Source of the DNA: DASVNK01 sp036383895
GTDB lineage: Bacteria > Verrucomicrobiota > Verrucomicrobiia > Limisphaerales > SXQI01
Direction of reading: 5' to 3'
DNA: 64,000 nucleotides
NCBI GenBank assembly: GCA_036383895.1
Contig: DASVNK010000085.1
Coordinates: 62,001 to 126,000 of the forward strand
The first letter of the stretch is position 1. Each line of letters begins with the position of its first letter. The position numbers and the translations under genes are program-made. Positions 49,765-59,228 of this stretch are shown here, piece after piece. Below the pieces are notes generated by a model. It did no database searches and was not told the origin of the DNA. It worked only from the letters and a program-made list of their open reading frames with translations.

Positions 49765-51507
49765 TTAGCTTACGTTCTCGCGGTGCGGCGGCTGCAGGGC
49801 CGGATCCTGCGCGTGTGGTTCAACATGGCCGCGATAATCGGTCGATCGGCTAAACTCCAGCCGCGCTTCCCTCCCCTCCTCGCCATCACTCGAAATAGCA
49901 ACGGCGGGAAGTTCGTAGCGCCCGTCAGGCAAACTAAAACGAAAGCTGAACGTGCCGTCCGGTCGCAATTTGATCTGACGATCCGCAATTGTGACCGTGG
50001 CGTCCGGTTCCGTTGCGCCATAGATGATGAGTTCGGCATTGACCTTGAACCAAAACTTGCCGGGCTTGCGAAATTCGCCGCCGCTTGGGCTGGTGATGTT
50101 CAATTCGAATGGGCCCGTGGGAACTTTTTCGCCGCGAATCGCGCGCTTCGCTTCGGCCGCGGCGATGGACGCCATTTCTTCCTGCAACTGCAAACGGACG
50201 AGTTCGGTGATCTCCATCGAGCCGAGCCACACGCGGCGGAAGCTGTCGATGTGAATCAGCTTCGTCAACGCGCGCGTTTGTTCTGCGGACCATTCTCCGC
50301 CGGACGTGATTTCAACCGGCAAAGATTCTGGCGGCCGACGACGTGTTTTGCCAGTGCGCGGATCAGGAACGTGTCCGATCGGAGTAACCGATGTGCGCGG
50401 AAGGTTGGGCTCGCGATCAGTTGTAATTGGTGGGCGATGCTCGCGCTGTGCTTCGGCTGCTTGCGCGACAGCTTCGAGCAGCGGCTCGCTTTTGGAAATC
50501 GTTACGAATTGCTGCACCGCTTCGACGACCTGTTGGAAGGTCACCTCGGCAGGAATGGTGGCGAACTTTGCTGAAACGTCGTTGGAAGGCGCGTCGGGCG
50601 GAGTCAAGGTGTGCTGCGAAACAGCGACGCTGCGCCAGGCAGCCTTCGCATCGTAGTAACCAATTTCCGCGCGGTAGGGCGTTTCAGCATGCGGAACGTG
50701 CACGAACCAGTTCTTCGATTCTGGATGAACATGCACTTCCGGGACCGCTGGCATGGAGTCGTCGCGCGCGTAGATTTTTACGATTAAATGTCCATCGCGG
50801 CTTTGCGCGTTATGGCGGTTCTGCTGTTCCGCGGTTAGATCCCATGAGACGTAAACCCAATGCGGATCGCGAGCGGCGAGGAAAACGCGGCCCGTTCCGT
50901 AAGCCTCGGGAAGTTCGCCGACGTTCGTCAGGGGCGGAGGCGTGACGGGTTGCGGTGCCAGTGCATAGCGTGCGCCTGGACCGCTGATCGGCGGCCCGGG
51001 TGGCAAATCACCTTCCAGCAACAGCGATGGCACTTTGACTTCCGGCCGGCGGTCCGCCACACGATCGGGCCGCTTGCCGGGTTTCGCTTTGGCCGGCGCG
51101 GGTGTTGTTTTCGCAGCTCTTTTCTCCTCCTGGTCTGTTACCTGGAGAGACGAGGAAGTCGAGTCCGTGGGAAGTGCAAGCGTCGTAGAGGACGGAGCGT
51201 TGATTGGCCGCGTGGCTTCGGTCGCTGGGGGTTGTGGCTGCGGCGCCGACGCCGTGTAAGGAAGTGGATCGCTCGCGGCAACCTTCGATACCTCGCGTCG
51301 CGTCTTGTCCTTCGCTTTGGGCGGATCGGGTTCTTCTTTGCTCAGTGGCGAAGCTGCGGCTGGCGCGAACGGAGTCGTAGTAGCGCTGCGTTCTTCCCGT
51401 TGTTCAGCCTGAGAACTCTTCGCCAGCTTCGGCTCTTTCTTGCTGGCGGGCGCGCGCGATGATGCGATTTTTGATTTTGTTGGTTTCTTTCCCGAATCTT
51501 TCTTCAT
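49765..51507 (-). CDS. DUF4912 domain protein
   Basis: This 580-residue protein has a Lys/Ala/Pro/Ser-rich low-complexity N-terminal region (about 1-200), as is usual for proteins found beside GH57 enzymes. A DUF4912-like domain follows (about 205-320, VFLAARDPHWVYVSWDL to HTLTPP). The C-terminal half (about 430-560) has a carbohydrate-binding-like beta domain, with FELNITSPSGGEFRKPGKFWFKV and YELPAVA. Its role is unknown; the pairing with GH57 branching enzyme is seen in other bacteria and suggests glycogen or glucan handling. Confidence 0.82.
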   Translation of the reverse strand: MKKDSGKKPTKSKIASSRAPASKKEPKLAKSSQAEQREERSATTTPFAPAAASPLSKEEPDPPKAKDKTRREVSKVAASDPLPYTASAPQPQPPATEATRPINAPSSTTLALPTDSTSSSLQVTDQEEKRAAKTTPAPAKAKPGKRPDRVADRRPEVKVPSLLLEGDLPPGPPISGPGARYALAPQPVTPPPLTNVGELPEAYGTGRVFLAARDPHWVYVSWDLTAEQQNRHNAQSRDGHLIVKIYARDDSMPAVPEVHVHPESKNWFVHVPHAETPYRAEIGYYDAKAAWRSVAVSQHTLTPPDAPSNDVSAKFATIPAEVTFQQVVEAVQQFVTISKSEPLLEAVAQAAEAQREHRPPITTDREPNLPRTSVTPIGHVPDPRTGKTRRRPPESLPVEITSGGEWSAEQTRALTKLIHIDSFRRVWLGSMEITELVRLQLQEEMASIAAAEAKRAIRGEKVPTGPFELNITSPSGGEFRKPGKFWFKVNAELIIYGATEPDATVTIADRQIKLRPDGTFSFRFSLPDGRYELPAVAISSDGEEGREARLEFSRSTDYRGHVEPHAQDPALQPPHRENVS

Positions 51508-51578
51508 GTCCGTAGACGAATCACACCACCGTTGCGGTTAGTATCGACGTTTCCGCCCGAGGTACGCAATCGCAAACC

Positions 51579-52142
51579 TTACGCAAGAATGAGCGCACGC
51601 TCTTTTTCAGTAACTTCCCTCCATTTGCCTGCAAGCAAGTCGCCTGCCCTAAAATTTCCGATTGCCACGCGGATCAATCGCAGCGTCGGATGTCCAACCG
51701 CGGCGGTCATGCGGCGAACTTGTCGATTCTTTCCTTCAATCAGTTCAAGTTCGATCCAAACGTCGGGCACATTCTTCCGAAACCGAATTGGCGGGTCGCG
51801 CGGTGGAACTTGCGGCTGCGGCCGGAGAATGCGCGCACGGCACGCGCGGGTTTTGTACTCCTGCAAAAGCAATCCACGCTCGATTTGATGAAGAGCTTCC
51901 GGTGTAGGAATTCTTTCCACCTGCGCCCAGTACGTTCGCGAATGGGCGTTGCGCGGGTGCAGCAAGCGCTCATTCAACGCAGCTTCATCACTCAGCAACA
52001 GCAGTCCTTCGGAATCGGCATCAAGGCGTCCAATCGGATAAACATCCTTTGGAAACTCGAACTCCGCGAGCGTGCGATTTGGCGAGCCGTCCGGCGTGAA
52101 TTGAGAGAGCACACCGTACGGCTTATTGAAAGCAATCAGCAC
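51579..52142 (-). CDS. rluE: 23S rRNA pseudouridine synthase RluE-type
   Basis: This protein has 187 residues, the short RluE-like length without an S4 domain. It has IAFNKPYGVLSQF, then IGRLDADSEGLLLLSD with catalytic D41, YWAQVERIPTPEAL, IELELIEGKNRQVRRMTAAVGHPTLRLIRVAIG. It isomerises a uridine in the 23S rRNA peptidyl-transferase region. The start is seven bases after the treZ stop, so it rides on the treZ transcript. Confidence 0.93.
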   Translation of the reverse strand: MLIAFNKPYGVLSQFTPDGSPNRTLAEFEFPKDVYPIGRLDADSEGLLLLSDEAALNERLLHPRNAHSRTYWAQVERIPTPEALHQIERGLLLQEYKTRACRARILRPQPQVPPRDPPIRFRKNVPDVWIELELIEGKNRQVRRMTAAVGHPTLRLIRVAIGNFRAGDLLAGKWREVTEKERALILA

Positions 52143-52148
52143 CGCGCG

Positions 52149-53954
52149 TTAACTAGCAGATGCGGCACCTCGGCTCAAGACGAGTGCTGCTTTCGCGGCG
52201 ATTTCCTTCGCCCCTGCCGGCGCCGTCCCGCCCCACTCTGCGGAGGCAGAATTGAGGATGACCCGGAAACCTTCAGCACTCCTCGGCAAAGCGATGGGCG
52301 AACTTCCGAAGGAGAAGATCAACAGCAACTCCGGATCGATCTTATATTGCACCATGAGCAGATCGCCCTCGACAGTCACCAGCACGTCCCGCTTCTCGGC
52401 GCTGGTAATGCAGCGATATTCGCGACGAATGGCCAGCAGCTTCCGATAAAATTGCAGCAGCTTCTGGTGATTGCCTTTCTCGCGCAGTGAATGATTCAGT
52501 CGGCTGCGGACGAATGTCGCTTCGCTCGCCGGATCCGGCACATCACCGTTCCAGATGAAACTCGCAAATTCTTCGCGACGCCCCTTGCGCACCGCTTCAA
52601 GTAAATCCTTGTCGCCGTGGTCGACCATATATTGGAACGGAGCCGGCTCGCCATATTCCTCGCCCATGAACAGGAGTGGCGTGAACGGCGACAGCAGCAC
52701 ACACGCAGCCGCAAGTTTCAGGCTTTCAAAATCAACCAGGCTGCTGAGACGGTCTCCGGTCATCCGGTTCCCAACCTGATCATGATTCTGGGCACAGACG
52801 ACAAACTGCTGGACCGAAGTGTTGTCCGTCGGTTGGCCGTGCTTCGCTTTGCGATAGGGCGAGTATTCACCGGTAAACGCGTAACCTTCGCGCCAGACCT
52901 TCGCGAATTGTTGCAGGCCGCCGGTGTAATCTTCGTAGTAACCGCGCTTCTCGCCGGTGAGCAGCACGTGCAGGCAATGATGGAAGTCATCCGCCCATTG
53001 CGCGTCGCACCCGTAACCGCCGAGGTTCTGCGGAAGAATAAAACGGGGTGCGTTCAGGTCAGTTTCCGCAATGAGAAAGAAACGGCGATTCAGTTCCTCC
53101 GCACGCGCGGCGGTTTTCTGCTTCAGTTCACTTAAAAATGGAAGTGCACCGATGTCGCGGATTGCGTGCACCGCATCAAGACGCAACGCATCAAAATGGA
53201 ATTCAGTCTGCCAATAGAGCGCGTTCTCGATGAAGAAGCGGCGCACGCCATCGGAATGAGGTCCGTCGAAGTTCAGTGCCGGTCCCCACGGCGTCTTGTA
53301 AGTCTGCGTGAAGTACGGGCCGAAGCTGCCGAGATAATTTCCTTCCGGACCTAGATGGTTATAAACCACGTCGAGAATCATGGCCAATCCATGCTCGTGC
53401 GCGGCGTTGACCAGGCGCTTTAATCCTTCCGGCCCGCCGTAGGAATTCTGGACTGCAAACAACCCAACACCGTCATAACCCCAGTTCCGCCTCCCCGGGA
53501 ATTGGTTCACCGGCATAATTTCAATCGCCGTTATCCCTAGCCCTTTCAGTTCGGCGAGATGGGGTATGATCGCCTCGAAAGTGCCTTCGGCAGTGAAGGT
53601 GCCGACGTGCAGTTCGTAAATGACATAATCCCTGAGCGGAACCCCGTACCACCCTTTGTCGGTCCATGTGAATTTCGCCTCCACGACTTGGGAAGGACCA
53701 TGCACACCTTCAGGCTGGAAGCGCGATGCGGGATCCGGCACGTCCGATTGGCCGTTTACCCGGTAAAAATAGCGGGCACCGGCGGAGAGGCCGGCAACTT
53801 TCGCGCGGTAATAACCGCGCCCGTTGTTTTCCATCGGGATCAATTCATCGCGTGGCGAAACAAGGTGCAACTGCACCTCCGTGGCGTTCGGTGCCCAAAG
53901 AAGAAAATAACACGAACTATCGGGCGTTCTCACCGCCCCTAAGCAATCCTGCAT
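52149..53954 (-). CDS. treZ: Malto-oligosyltrehalose trehalohydrolase
   Basis: This protein has 601 residues from ATG 53954; an in-frame TTG 33 bases upstream is less likely. The N-terminal beta domain (WAPNATEVQLHL) precedes a GH13 barrel with DVVYNHLGPEGNYLG, FDALRLDAVHAI (nucleophile Asp), FLIAETDLNAPRF (acid Glu) and NHDQVGNRM. YEQW is not present, but GYDGVGLFAVQNSYGGPE fits TreZ. It releases trehalose from maltooligosyl trehalose made by TreY, which is not in the window. It leads the treZ-rluE-DUF4912-GH57 run. Confidence 0.93.
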   Translation of the reverse strand: MQDCLGAVRTPDSSCYFLLWAPNATEVQLHLVSPRDELIPMENNGRGYYRAKVAGLSAGARYFYRVNGQSDVPDPASRFQPEGVHGPSQVVEAKFTWTDKGWYGVPLRDYVIYELHVGTFTAEGTFEAIIPHLAELKGLGITAIEIMPVNQFPGRRNWGYDGVGLFAVQNSYGGPEGLKRLVNAAHEHGLAMILDVVYNHLGPEGNYLGSFGPYFTQTYKTPWGPALNFDGPHSDGVRRFFIENALYWQTEFHFDALRLDAVHAIRDIGALPFLSELKQKTAARAEELNRRFFLIAETDLNAPRFILPQNLGGYGCDAQWADDFHHCLHVLLTGEKRGYYEDYTGGLQQFAKVWREGYAFTGEYSPYRKAKHGQPTDNTSVQQFVVCAQNHDQVGNRMTGDRLSSLVDFESLKLAAACVLLSPFTPLLFMGEEYGEPAPFQYMVDHGDKDLLEAVRKGRREEFASFIWNGDVPDPASEATFVRSRLNHSLREKGNHQKLLQFYRKLLAIRREYRCITSAEKRDVLVTVEGDLLMVQYKIDPELLLIFSFGSSPIALPRSAEGFRVILNSASAEWGGTAPAGAKEIAAKAALVLSRGAASAS

Positions 53955-54102
53955 ACGAAAAAATATTTGTCCGGCAGCGCGAAACAATCCGAAAACCTAA
54001 GAAGGCGAATCTCAGGCTGCAACTGAGAGCTACTCCGTACCATTCGTTTTGCGTCCAATCCAATCTTGAGTCAAACTGTCGCTGCGCAGGTCTAATGACG
54101 TT

Positions 54103-55014
54103 ATGTGGAGAGCCCTCCAGATTTTAGTACTTTGTTTCGCGGCGGCCGCGCAGCCGACAGCTCCCATCGCAATTAAAGGGCCGAGTAACGCCACAGCGGT
54201 CGAGTCGGGGACGAAACCTGCGATTGAGGACGCTGAGATTACTTCTGCTCAATCACCGAATGGCGAGATCATCATCACCAACACGCCTTACAAAATTCCC
54301 GAAAACCAAATTCTGCAATTTCCAGTGCAGGTAACGAAGGAAGCGCGTCTTGCGTTGGCCGCTAAAAACCAGGTGATCGATTATGTGAAGGCGGCCATCG
54401 CGGTCCCGCGCAACTTCGATCCTGATTTGCCCTATCCCGTTTTGTTAATCAGCGGGAGCAGCGATGGAGATGGTTCGAGCATTCGGATGTTGCCGGCTTA
54501 TACCAACATCGCGCTTCGTCTGGGCTGGGTGGTGATTGCCGCGGATGGACCTCACGGCAAGCCTGTCCTGGATACTCCCGCATGGCGGTGGGCTCTGGCG
54601 TCTTCACTCCTGGACCACATGCACAAGAGTTGGCCAAAGTCGCGCCGCTGGCCGATTGCCGCTGCGGGAGTTTCCGGCGGAGGAAAATGGTCCGGAGTGA
54701 TCGGTGCGATTCTGGCCCAGAAGCAATACAACCTCATTGGGGTCTTCATGGGCGCGGTAAATCAGGACATGGCAAGTGAGGCGGCAAAGCTTTACGAACC
54801 TGCCTTGCGCTACAAACGCACGCCGATTTATCTGAGCAGCGGGACAGATGACAAGATCGCGACGCCGCAACAACACAACGAGGTGAAGGATAGTTTGCTG
54901 AACACCGGATTCCAAACTGTCCGAATCGAAACGTTCAAGGGCGGACACGCTCTCTCCGAAACAGATCTTCGCAAGGCGCTGAATTGGTTCGTTGAGGAAT
55001 ACTCAAAGCAGTAG
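54103..55014 (+). CDS. Secreted alpha/beta hydrolase
   Basis: This protein has 303 residues with a signal peptide (about 17). The alpha/beta hydrolase features are LLISGSSDGDGSSIRMLPAY, the nucleophile elbow GVSGGGK (about 188-194), Asp in SGTDDKI and His in GGHALSETDL. Such proteins are esterases or peptidase-like hydrolases. It resembles Verrucomicrobia hydrolases of the dienelactone/prolyl-oligopeptidase group, but the substrate is unknown. It is convergent with lpxI with no gap (stops at 55014 and 55015). Confidence 0.82.
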   Translation: MWRALQILVLCFAAAAQPTAPIAIKGPSNATAVESGTKPAIEDAEITSAQSPNGEIIITNTPYKIPENQILQFPVQVTKEARLALAAKNQVIDYVKAAIAVPRNFDPDLPYPVLLISGSSDGDGSSIRMLPAYTNIALRLGWVVIAADGPHGKPVLDTPAWRWALASSLLDHMHKSWPKSRRWPIAAAGVSGGGKWSGVIGAILAQKQYNLIGVFMGAVNQDMASEAAKLYEPALRYKRTPIYLSSGTDDKIATPQQHNEVKDSLLNTGFQTVRIETFKGGHALSETDLRKALNWFVEEYSKQ

Positions 55015-55836
55015 CTACGACACTGCAACAATCGCTGGGCCGTTACGGACGACCGATTTCTCCACTTCGGCTTTCTCGAGAATAATTGTTTTGCCTGCCT
55101 CCAGCGCGAGCACTTTTACGCCGGCTTCCTGGCAGGTTTTGATCGTCTGCGCGCCGATGCATGGGATATCGAAGCGCATATCGTGATTTTTCTTCGCCAC
55201 TTTGACGGCGACCGCCCCACCCTTGCTCCCAGCAAGTGAACCGCCGCGCGTCAGGCAAGTATCAGTGCCTTCGAATCCTTCCACCGCCAGCACCACACCT
55301 TCTTTGACGACCACCGTTTGCCCGATCTCGAGACGCGAAACTTCCTTCGCGATTTGAAATCCGAACTCCACATCTTCGCGTTCTTCTTTGGAGAGCTTTG
55401 GGCCGATATGAAAACCTTCGCCCGGCATGACCGATTTCAACCACGGAGTAGCTTCGATCAGAGTAATTCCGTCTTTGGCAAGTTCGTTCGCAATGCCACC
55501 GAAAATGGTGTGCGCGTTTTTTTCCTTCAGCTTGAAGAGAAGCATCATCGCGCGAAGATCGGGCCGAACTTCGAAGAGATTCCTCGGCGCAATTTGGCCA
55601 GCCATGACGCAGTGTTGAACGCCCTGCTTCTTGAACGCTTCCACCATTTTCGAAAGTTGCCCCACGCGAAGCCAGGTGACTGAATCCACCAGAGTCGAGA
55701 TCTCCGGATCCGTTTCACCTTCGAACGCCACTGCGGTTACTTTTCGCACACCCGCTTTGCGCGCTTCCTGGGCTATGAGCAGCGGCAGCGTTCGACTTCC
55801 TGCGATGATTCCAAGACTGTCTATATTTAGCTCCAT
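55015..55836 (-). CDS. lpxI: UDP-2,3-diacylglucosamine pyrophosphatase LpxI
   Basis: This protein has 273 residues from ATG 55836, which overlaps the panE stop by one base (TGATG). Landmarks are LGIIAGSRTLPLLIAQEARKAG, HCVMAGQIAPRNLFEVRPD, VVVKEGVVLAVEGFEGTD and GGAVAVKVAKKNHDMRFDIPCIGAQTI. LpxI makes lipid X from UDP-2,3-diacylglucosamine, in place of LpxH, so the cell has lipid A. It is coupled to panE by overlap, though the pathways are unrelated. Confidence 0.92.
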   Translation of the reverse strand: MELNIDSLGIIAGSRTLPLLIAQEARKAGVRKVTAVAFEGETDPEISTLVDSVTWLRVGQLSKMVEAFKKQGVQHCVMAGQIAPRNLFEVRPDLRAMMLLFKLKEKNAHTIFGGIANELAKDGITLIEATPWLKSVMPGEGFHIGPKLSKEEREDVEFGFQIAKEVSRLEIGQTVVVKEGVVLAVEGFEGTDTCLTRGGSLAGSKGGAVAVKVAKKNHDMRFDIPCIGAQTIKTCQEAGVKVLALEAGKTIILEKAEVEKSVVRNGPAIVAVS

Positions 55837-56801
55837 CAGTTGCGCATCTCGGCATTCAACCCTTCGAGGATGGAGCAAAGCGCTCGCAACTGCGGCACTT
55901 GAACCTTTCTCGCTTCTGCGCGGCGAAGTGGCTCGAGAAAAATACTTTCGAGTTCCACTGGTTGGTTGCGTTCGAAATCGATCAAAGTGGAGGGCTTATA
56001 TGCGTCCATAATCCGCGTTTTGTCGATCAATTCGTCAGCGAGACCAAAGTCAATCTTCAGGTTGAAGGCATTGCCACTCGCGATGACTTCATTCATCAAG
56101 GCCCGCACGAGCTCGGACCAGTTTGCATCGGCAAGGAGCTTGTCAGTCGTCAAACACTCCCCTGCTCTGCCACGGTAATTCCCGGTGCGAACGGCTTCGT
56201 GTCCCGCACAACTCGCCACACCCAGTCCATTGAACGGAATGTTCCAGACCAATTTTTCCCAATGGGCTTTCTCCAGATTATCGCGCACGCTGCACGGAAT
56301 TCCGGCATGGCGAAAGGCGCTCGCGATATCGTGCGTGCGAGGCTCGGGCCAGCGGCCGAACTCGCCGAGTTCAATTTTCCCGTGTGCCATGTGAAGAATC
56401 ACTCCCGGCGCGACGCGGTTGAGGCAAACAAAGCAAAGTCCGCCGAGAATCATTTCAGGCGAGACAATTTCTGCGATGGCTTCTTCGTTTCCCAGCCCGT
56501 TCTGAAGCGTGAGCACCGCGCTGCTCGTGCCGACGAGCGGCGGCAACAGTTCTCGCAGCGCAGAGTTGGCCGTCGCCTTTAGCGCGATGATCACTAGATC
56601 GCAAACTCCGATCTCTTCCGGTTTCCGCGCGCATTTCGGCCGAACGTTGAAGTCACCTTCTGGACTGACGATCTTTACTCCGTGGCGGCGCACGTGCTCG
56701 TAGTCCGAGCGCAGGAGAAAATGCACTTCCTGTCCGTCGCGCGCGAGCTTCGCGCCGTAGTAACTCCCTACCGCTCCCGGGCCGACGATCGCTATTTTCA
56801 T
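55836..56801 (-). CDS. panE: 2-dehydropantoate 2-reductase
   Basis: This protein has 321 residues. The Rossmann start KIAIVGPGAVGSYYGAKLARDG is followed by LKATANSALRELLPPLVG, LQNGLGNEEAIAE, LVWNIPFNGLGVA and a C-terminal KPSTLIDFERNQPVELE, all PanE/ApbA marks (the catalytic Lys and Glu region is kept). It reduces ketopantoate to pantoate with NADPH for coenzyme A. Length is normal. Confidence 0.94.
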   Translation of the reverse strand: MKIAIVGPGAVGSYYGAKLARDGQEVHFLLRSDYEHVRRHGVKIVSPEGDFNVRPKCARKPEEIGVCDLVIIALKATANSALRELLPPLVGTSSAVLTLQNGLGNEEAIAEIVSPEMILGGLCFVCLNRVAPGVILHMAHGKIELGEFGRWPEPRTHDIASAFRHAGIPCSVRDNLEKAHWEKLVWNIPFNGLGVASCAGHEAVRTGNYRGRAGECLTTDKLLADANWSELVRALMNEVIASGNAFNLKIDFGLADELIDKTRIMDAYKPSTLIDFERNQPVELESIFLEPLRRAEARKVQVPQLRALCSILEGLNAEMRN

Positions 56802-56830
56802 TCGAGGTTCAACTCTCGCTCATGAAAACG

Positions 56831-56858
56831 AAAAAGGCACTCTGTGGTTCAGAGTGCC
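56831..56858 (-). terminator. Rho-independent terminator after the HU gene
   Basis: A perfect nine-base-pair stem GGCACTCTG/CAGAGTGCC with a five-base loop is followed on the minus strand by TTTTTCGTTTTC. It lies 23 bases after the HU stop. Confidence 0.92.
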
Positions 56859-56881
56859 TCGTGCATTGCCAAAAACCGTTA

Positions 56882-57172
56882 TTACTTCGAGTTCAGCACC
56901 GCGTCTTTGCAGGCTTTTGCCACGCGGAACTTCACCACTTTCTTTGCAGGAATCTTGATCGTCTCGCCAGTCGCTGGATTGCGGCCGGTGCGAGCTTTGC
57001 GATTCACCAACACCAATTTGCCCAGGCCGGGCAGCGTGAAGCTGTTCTTCGCGTTTTTGTATGCGAGGTCAGCGACATGCTCGAGAATTTCCACGGCGGT
57101 GCGCTTGGGGATCTGCGCCTTTTCTGCGATTTCTGCTGCGATCTGCGATTTCGTTAGAGGTTTTGCTGCCAT
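56882..57172 (-). CDS. HU-family histone-like DNA-binding protein
   Basis: This 96-residue protein has the HU fold: KSQIAAEIAEKAQIPKRTAVEIL in the helical half and LPGLGKLVLVNRKARTGRNPATGETIKIPAKKVVKFRVAKA in the DNA-binding arm (RNPATGE tip). It binds and bends DNA and organises the nucleoid. It has its own strong terminator, and a 193-base gap separates it from the htpG gene that diverges from it. Confidence 0.96.
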   Translation of the reverse strand: MAAKPLTKSQIAAEIAEKAQIPKRTAVEILEHVADLAYKNAKNSFTLPGLGKLVLVNRKARTGRNPATGETIKIPAKKVVKFRVAKACKDAVLNSK

Positions 57173-57364
57173 AATTTGTTAATTTGGTTCCTGAAAGTCT
57201 TGCGACTTGCGCGTATTAAAAGCACTGAGGCAGGTGCCGCAAGAGAAAAAACACAAAATTTCCTAAGAAATTTCACGTTTTTTCCGAACCACTTTCGTTC
57301 CGCTCCGCATCCATCGGCCTCTTGACGAACCGCGCGAATTCTCTCTACCTAGTTGCCAGGAGTT

Positions 57365-59218
57365 ATGAGCGTCGAAAAACATCATTTTCAGGCCGAAATT
57401 CAGCAATTGCTGAACATCGTTATCCACTCTCTTTACACCGACAAAGAGATCTTCATCCGCGAATTGATTTCCAACGCGGCCGATGCGCTCGAAAAATTTC
57501 GCTTCCTCCAGGCTTCCGGGAAACAGGTGCACCAGCCCGATCAGCCCCTGAAGATTTCCATCACCACGGATGAAACCGCGAACACAATCACCTTCACCGA
57601 TACCGGGGTCGGCATGACACACGGCGATTTGGTGGAGAATCTCGGCACCATCGCCCACTCCGGTTCCAAGGCGTTTCTCAATTCAATGGCGGCGCGCAAA
57701 GGAAAGCCGGACTTGAACCTCATCGGGCAATTCGGCGTGGGCTTTTATTCTGCGTTCATGGTCGCGAAGAAAGTTGTCGTCACCAGCCGCTCCTACGAAC
57801 CCGAAGAACAAGGCTGGCAATGGATCTCCGAAGGCCAGGGTGGCTACGAAATGCAACCCGCCGCCGATGCGCCGCGTGGCACCAGCATCGTTGTTCATCT
57901 GCGCGACGACGAAAAAGATTACTCCAAAGAATGGCGAGTCGAGGGCGTGATCAAGCGCTACTCAAATTTCGTCCCGTTCCAAATCGAACTGAATGGAAAA
58001 ACAATTAACACCGTTCAGGCGATCTGGGCTCGCAGCAAAAACGAAATCAAGGAAGAGGAATACGAAGAGTTCTACAAATACATCGGCCACGATCACGACA
58101 AGCCCTTCTACCGACTCCACTTCAGCGCGGATGCGCCCCTCACGATTCAAGCCCTTCTGTTCGTGCCGAGCCATAATGTCGAACTCCTCGGCACGAATCG
58201 CCTCGAACCAGAGGTAAGCCTCTACGCAAAAAAAGTCCTCATCCAAACCCACGCGAAAGGCCTCCTGCCGGAATGGCTCCGTTTTCTCCGCGGCGTTGTC
58301 GACAGCGAAGATGTTCCGCTGAACATCTCCCGCGAAACGATGCAGGACAGTTCGCTCGTCCAAAAACTAAACAAAGTCATCACCAGCCGATTCATCAAGT
58401 TTCTGGAAGAGCAGGCCACAAAGGATCCCGAACAATACGAGAAGTTTTTCAAAGAGTTCGGCCGCTTTATCAAGGAAGGCGTCATCGTAGATTTCACCCA
58501 TCGCGAAGCGCTTTCGAAACTGCTCCGCTACGAATCGTCCACGCTGCCGAAAGGACAACACACTTCGCTCGCCGATTACGTGAAGCGCATGCCTTCGGAC
58601 CAAAAAGAGATTTACTTCCATCTTGCGCCAAACCGCGAAGCCGCCGAATCGAGCCCCTATTTCGAAGTCTTCGCGGCGCGCAAATACGAAGTCCTTTTCT
58701 TCTACGACAACTGGGATGAATTCGCGATGGACCATCTCCACGCCTTCGAGGGAAAAAACATCAAAGCGGCCGAACGCGCCGATCTTGGCATCGAAGCACA
58801 GGAGCAGAATGACGGCGGGCTTTCAAATGAGTCTGCGGAGAACCTTGCCAGGTGGATGAAAGACGTTCTGAAAGATGCGGTGAACTCCGTTCGCGCCTCA
58901 AAACGCCTCGTTGACAGCCCGGCGGTCGTCGTGGACCAGGAAACCACCATGACCCGCAGCATGCGCCAGATCATGAAACAAATGCGCAAAGAAGGCGGCC
59001 CTGAGCCGGAACACAAACTCGATCTCGAATTGAACCCCCGCCACCCTGTCATCGTTCAACTCGACCAAATCCGCGAACGCGACAGCGACCTCGCCACCAA
59101 AGTTGCCGAGCAAATCTTCGACAACGCGCGCGTGGCGGCGGGCGTGCTGGAGGATCCTCGTGCGATGCTCAAGCGCATGAACGATCTGCTGCAAAAAGTG
59201 CTTACGACGAAACAATAG
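57365..59218 (+). CDS. htpG: Molecular chaperone HtpG (Hsp90)
   Basis: This protein has 617 residues from ATG 57365, with AGGAG five bases before. The ATP domain has HHFQAEIQQLLNIVIHSLYT, ELISNAADALEK, DTGVGM, NLGTIAHSGS and GQFGVGFYSAF; the middle and C-terminal domains are complete (GVVDSEDVPLNISRE, TMTRSMRQIMKQM). It is the bacterial Hsp90, a cytoplasmic ATP-dependent chaperone. The length equals the family. Confidence 0.97.
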   Translation: MSVEKHHFQAEIQQLLNIVIHSLYTDKEIFIRELISNAADALEKFRFLQASGKQVHQPDQPLKISITTDETANTITFTDTGVGMTHGDLVENLGTIAHSGSKAFLNSMAARKGKPDLNLIGQFGVGFYSAFMVAKKVVVTSRSYEPEEQGWQWISEGQGGYEMQPAADAPRGTSIVVHLRDDEKDYSKEWRVEGVIKRYSNFVPFQIELNGKTINTVQAIWARSKNEIKEEEYEEFYKYIGHDHDKPFYRLHFSADAPLTIQALLFVPSHNVELLGTNRLEPEVSLYAKKVLIQTHAKGLLPEWLRFLRGVVDSEDVPLNISRETMQDSSLVQKLNKVITSRFIKFLEEQATKDPEQYEKFFKEFGRFIKEGVIVDFTHREALSKLLRYESSTLPKGQHTSLADYVKRMPSDQKEIYFHLAPNREAAESSPYFEVFAARKYEVLFFYDNWDEFAMDHLHAFEGKNIKAAERADLGIEAQEQNDGGLSNESAENLARWMKDVLKDAVNSVRASKRLVDSPAVVVDQETTMTRSMRQIMKQMRKEGGPEPEHKLDLELNPRHPVIVQLDQIRERDSDLATKVAEQIFDNARVAAGVLEDPRAMLKRMNDLLQKVLTTKQ

Positions 59219-59228
59219 CCAACCACCC

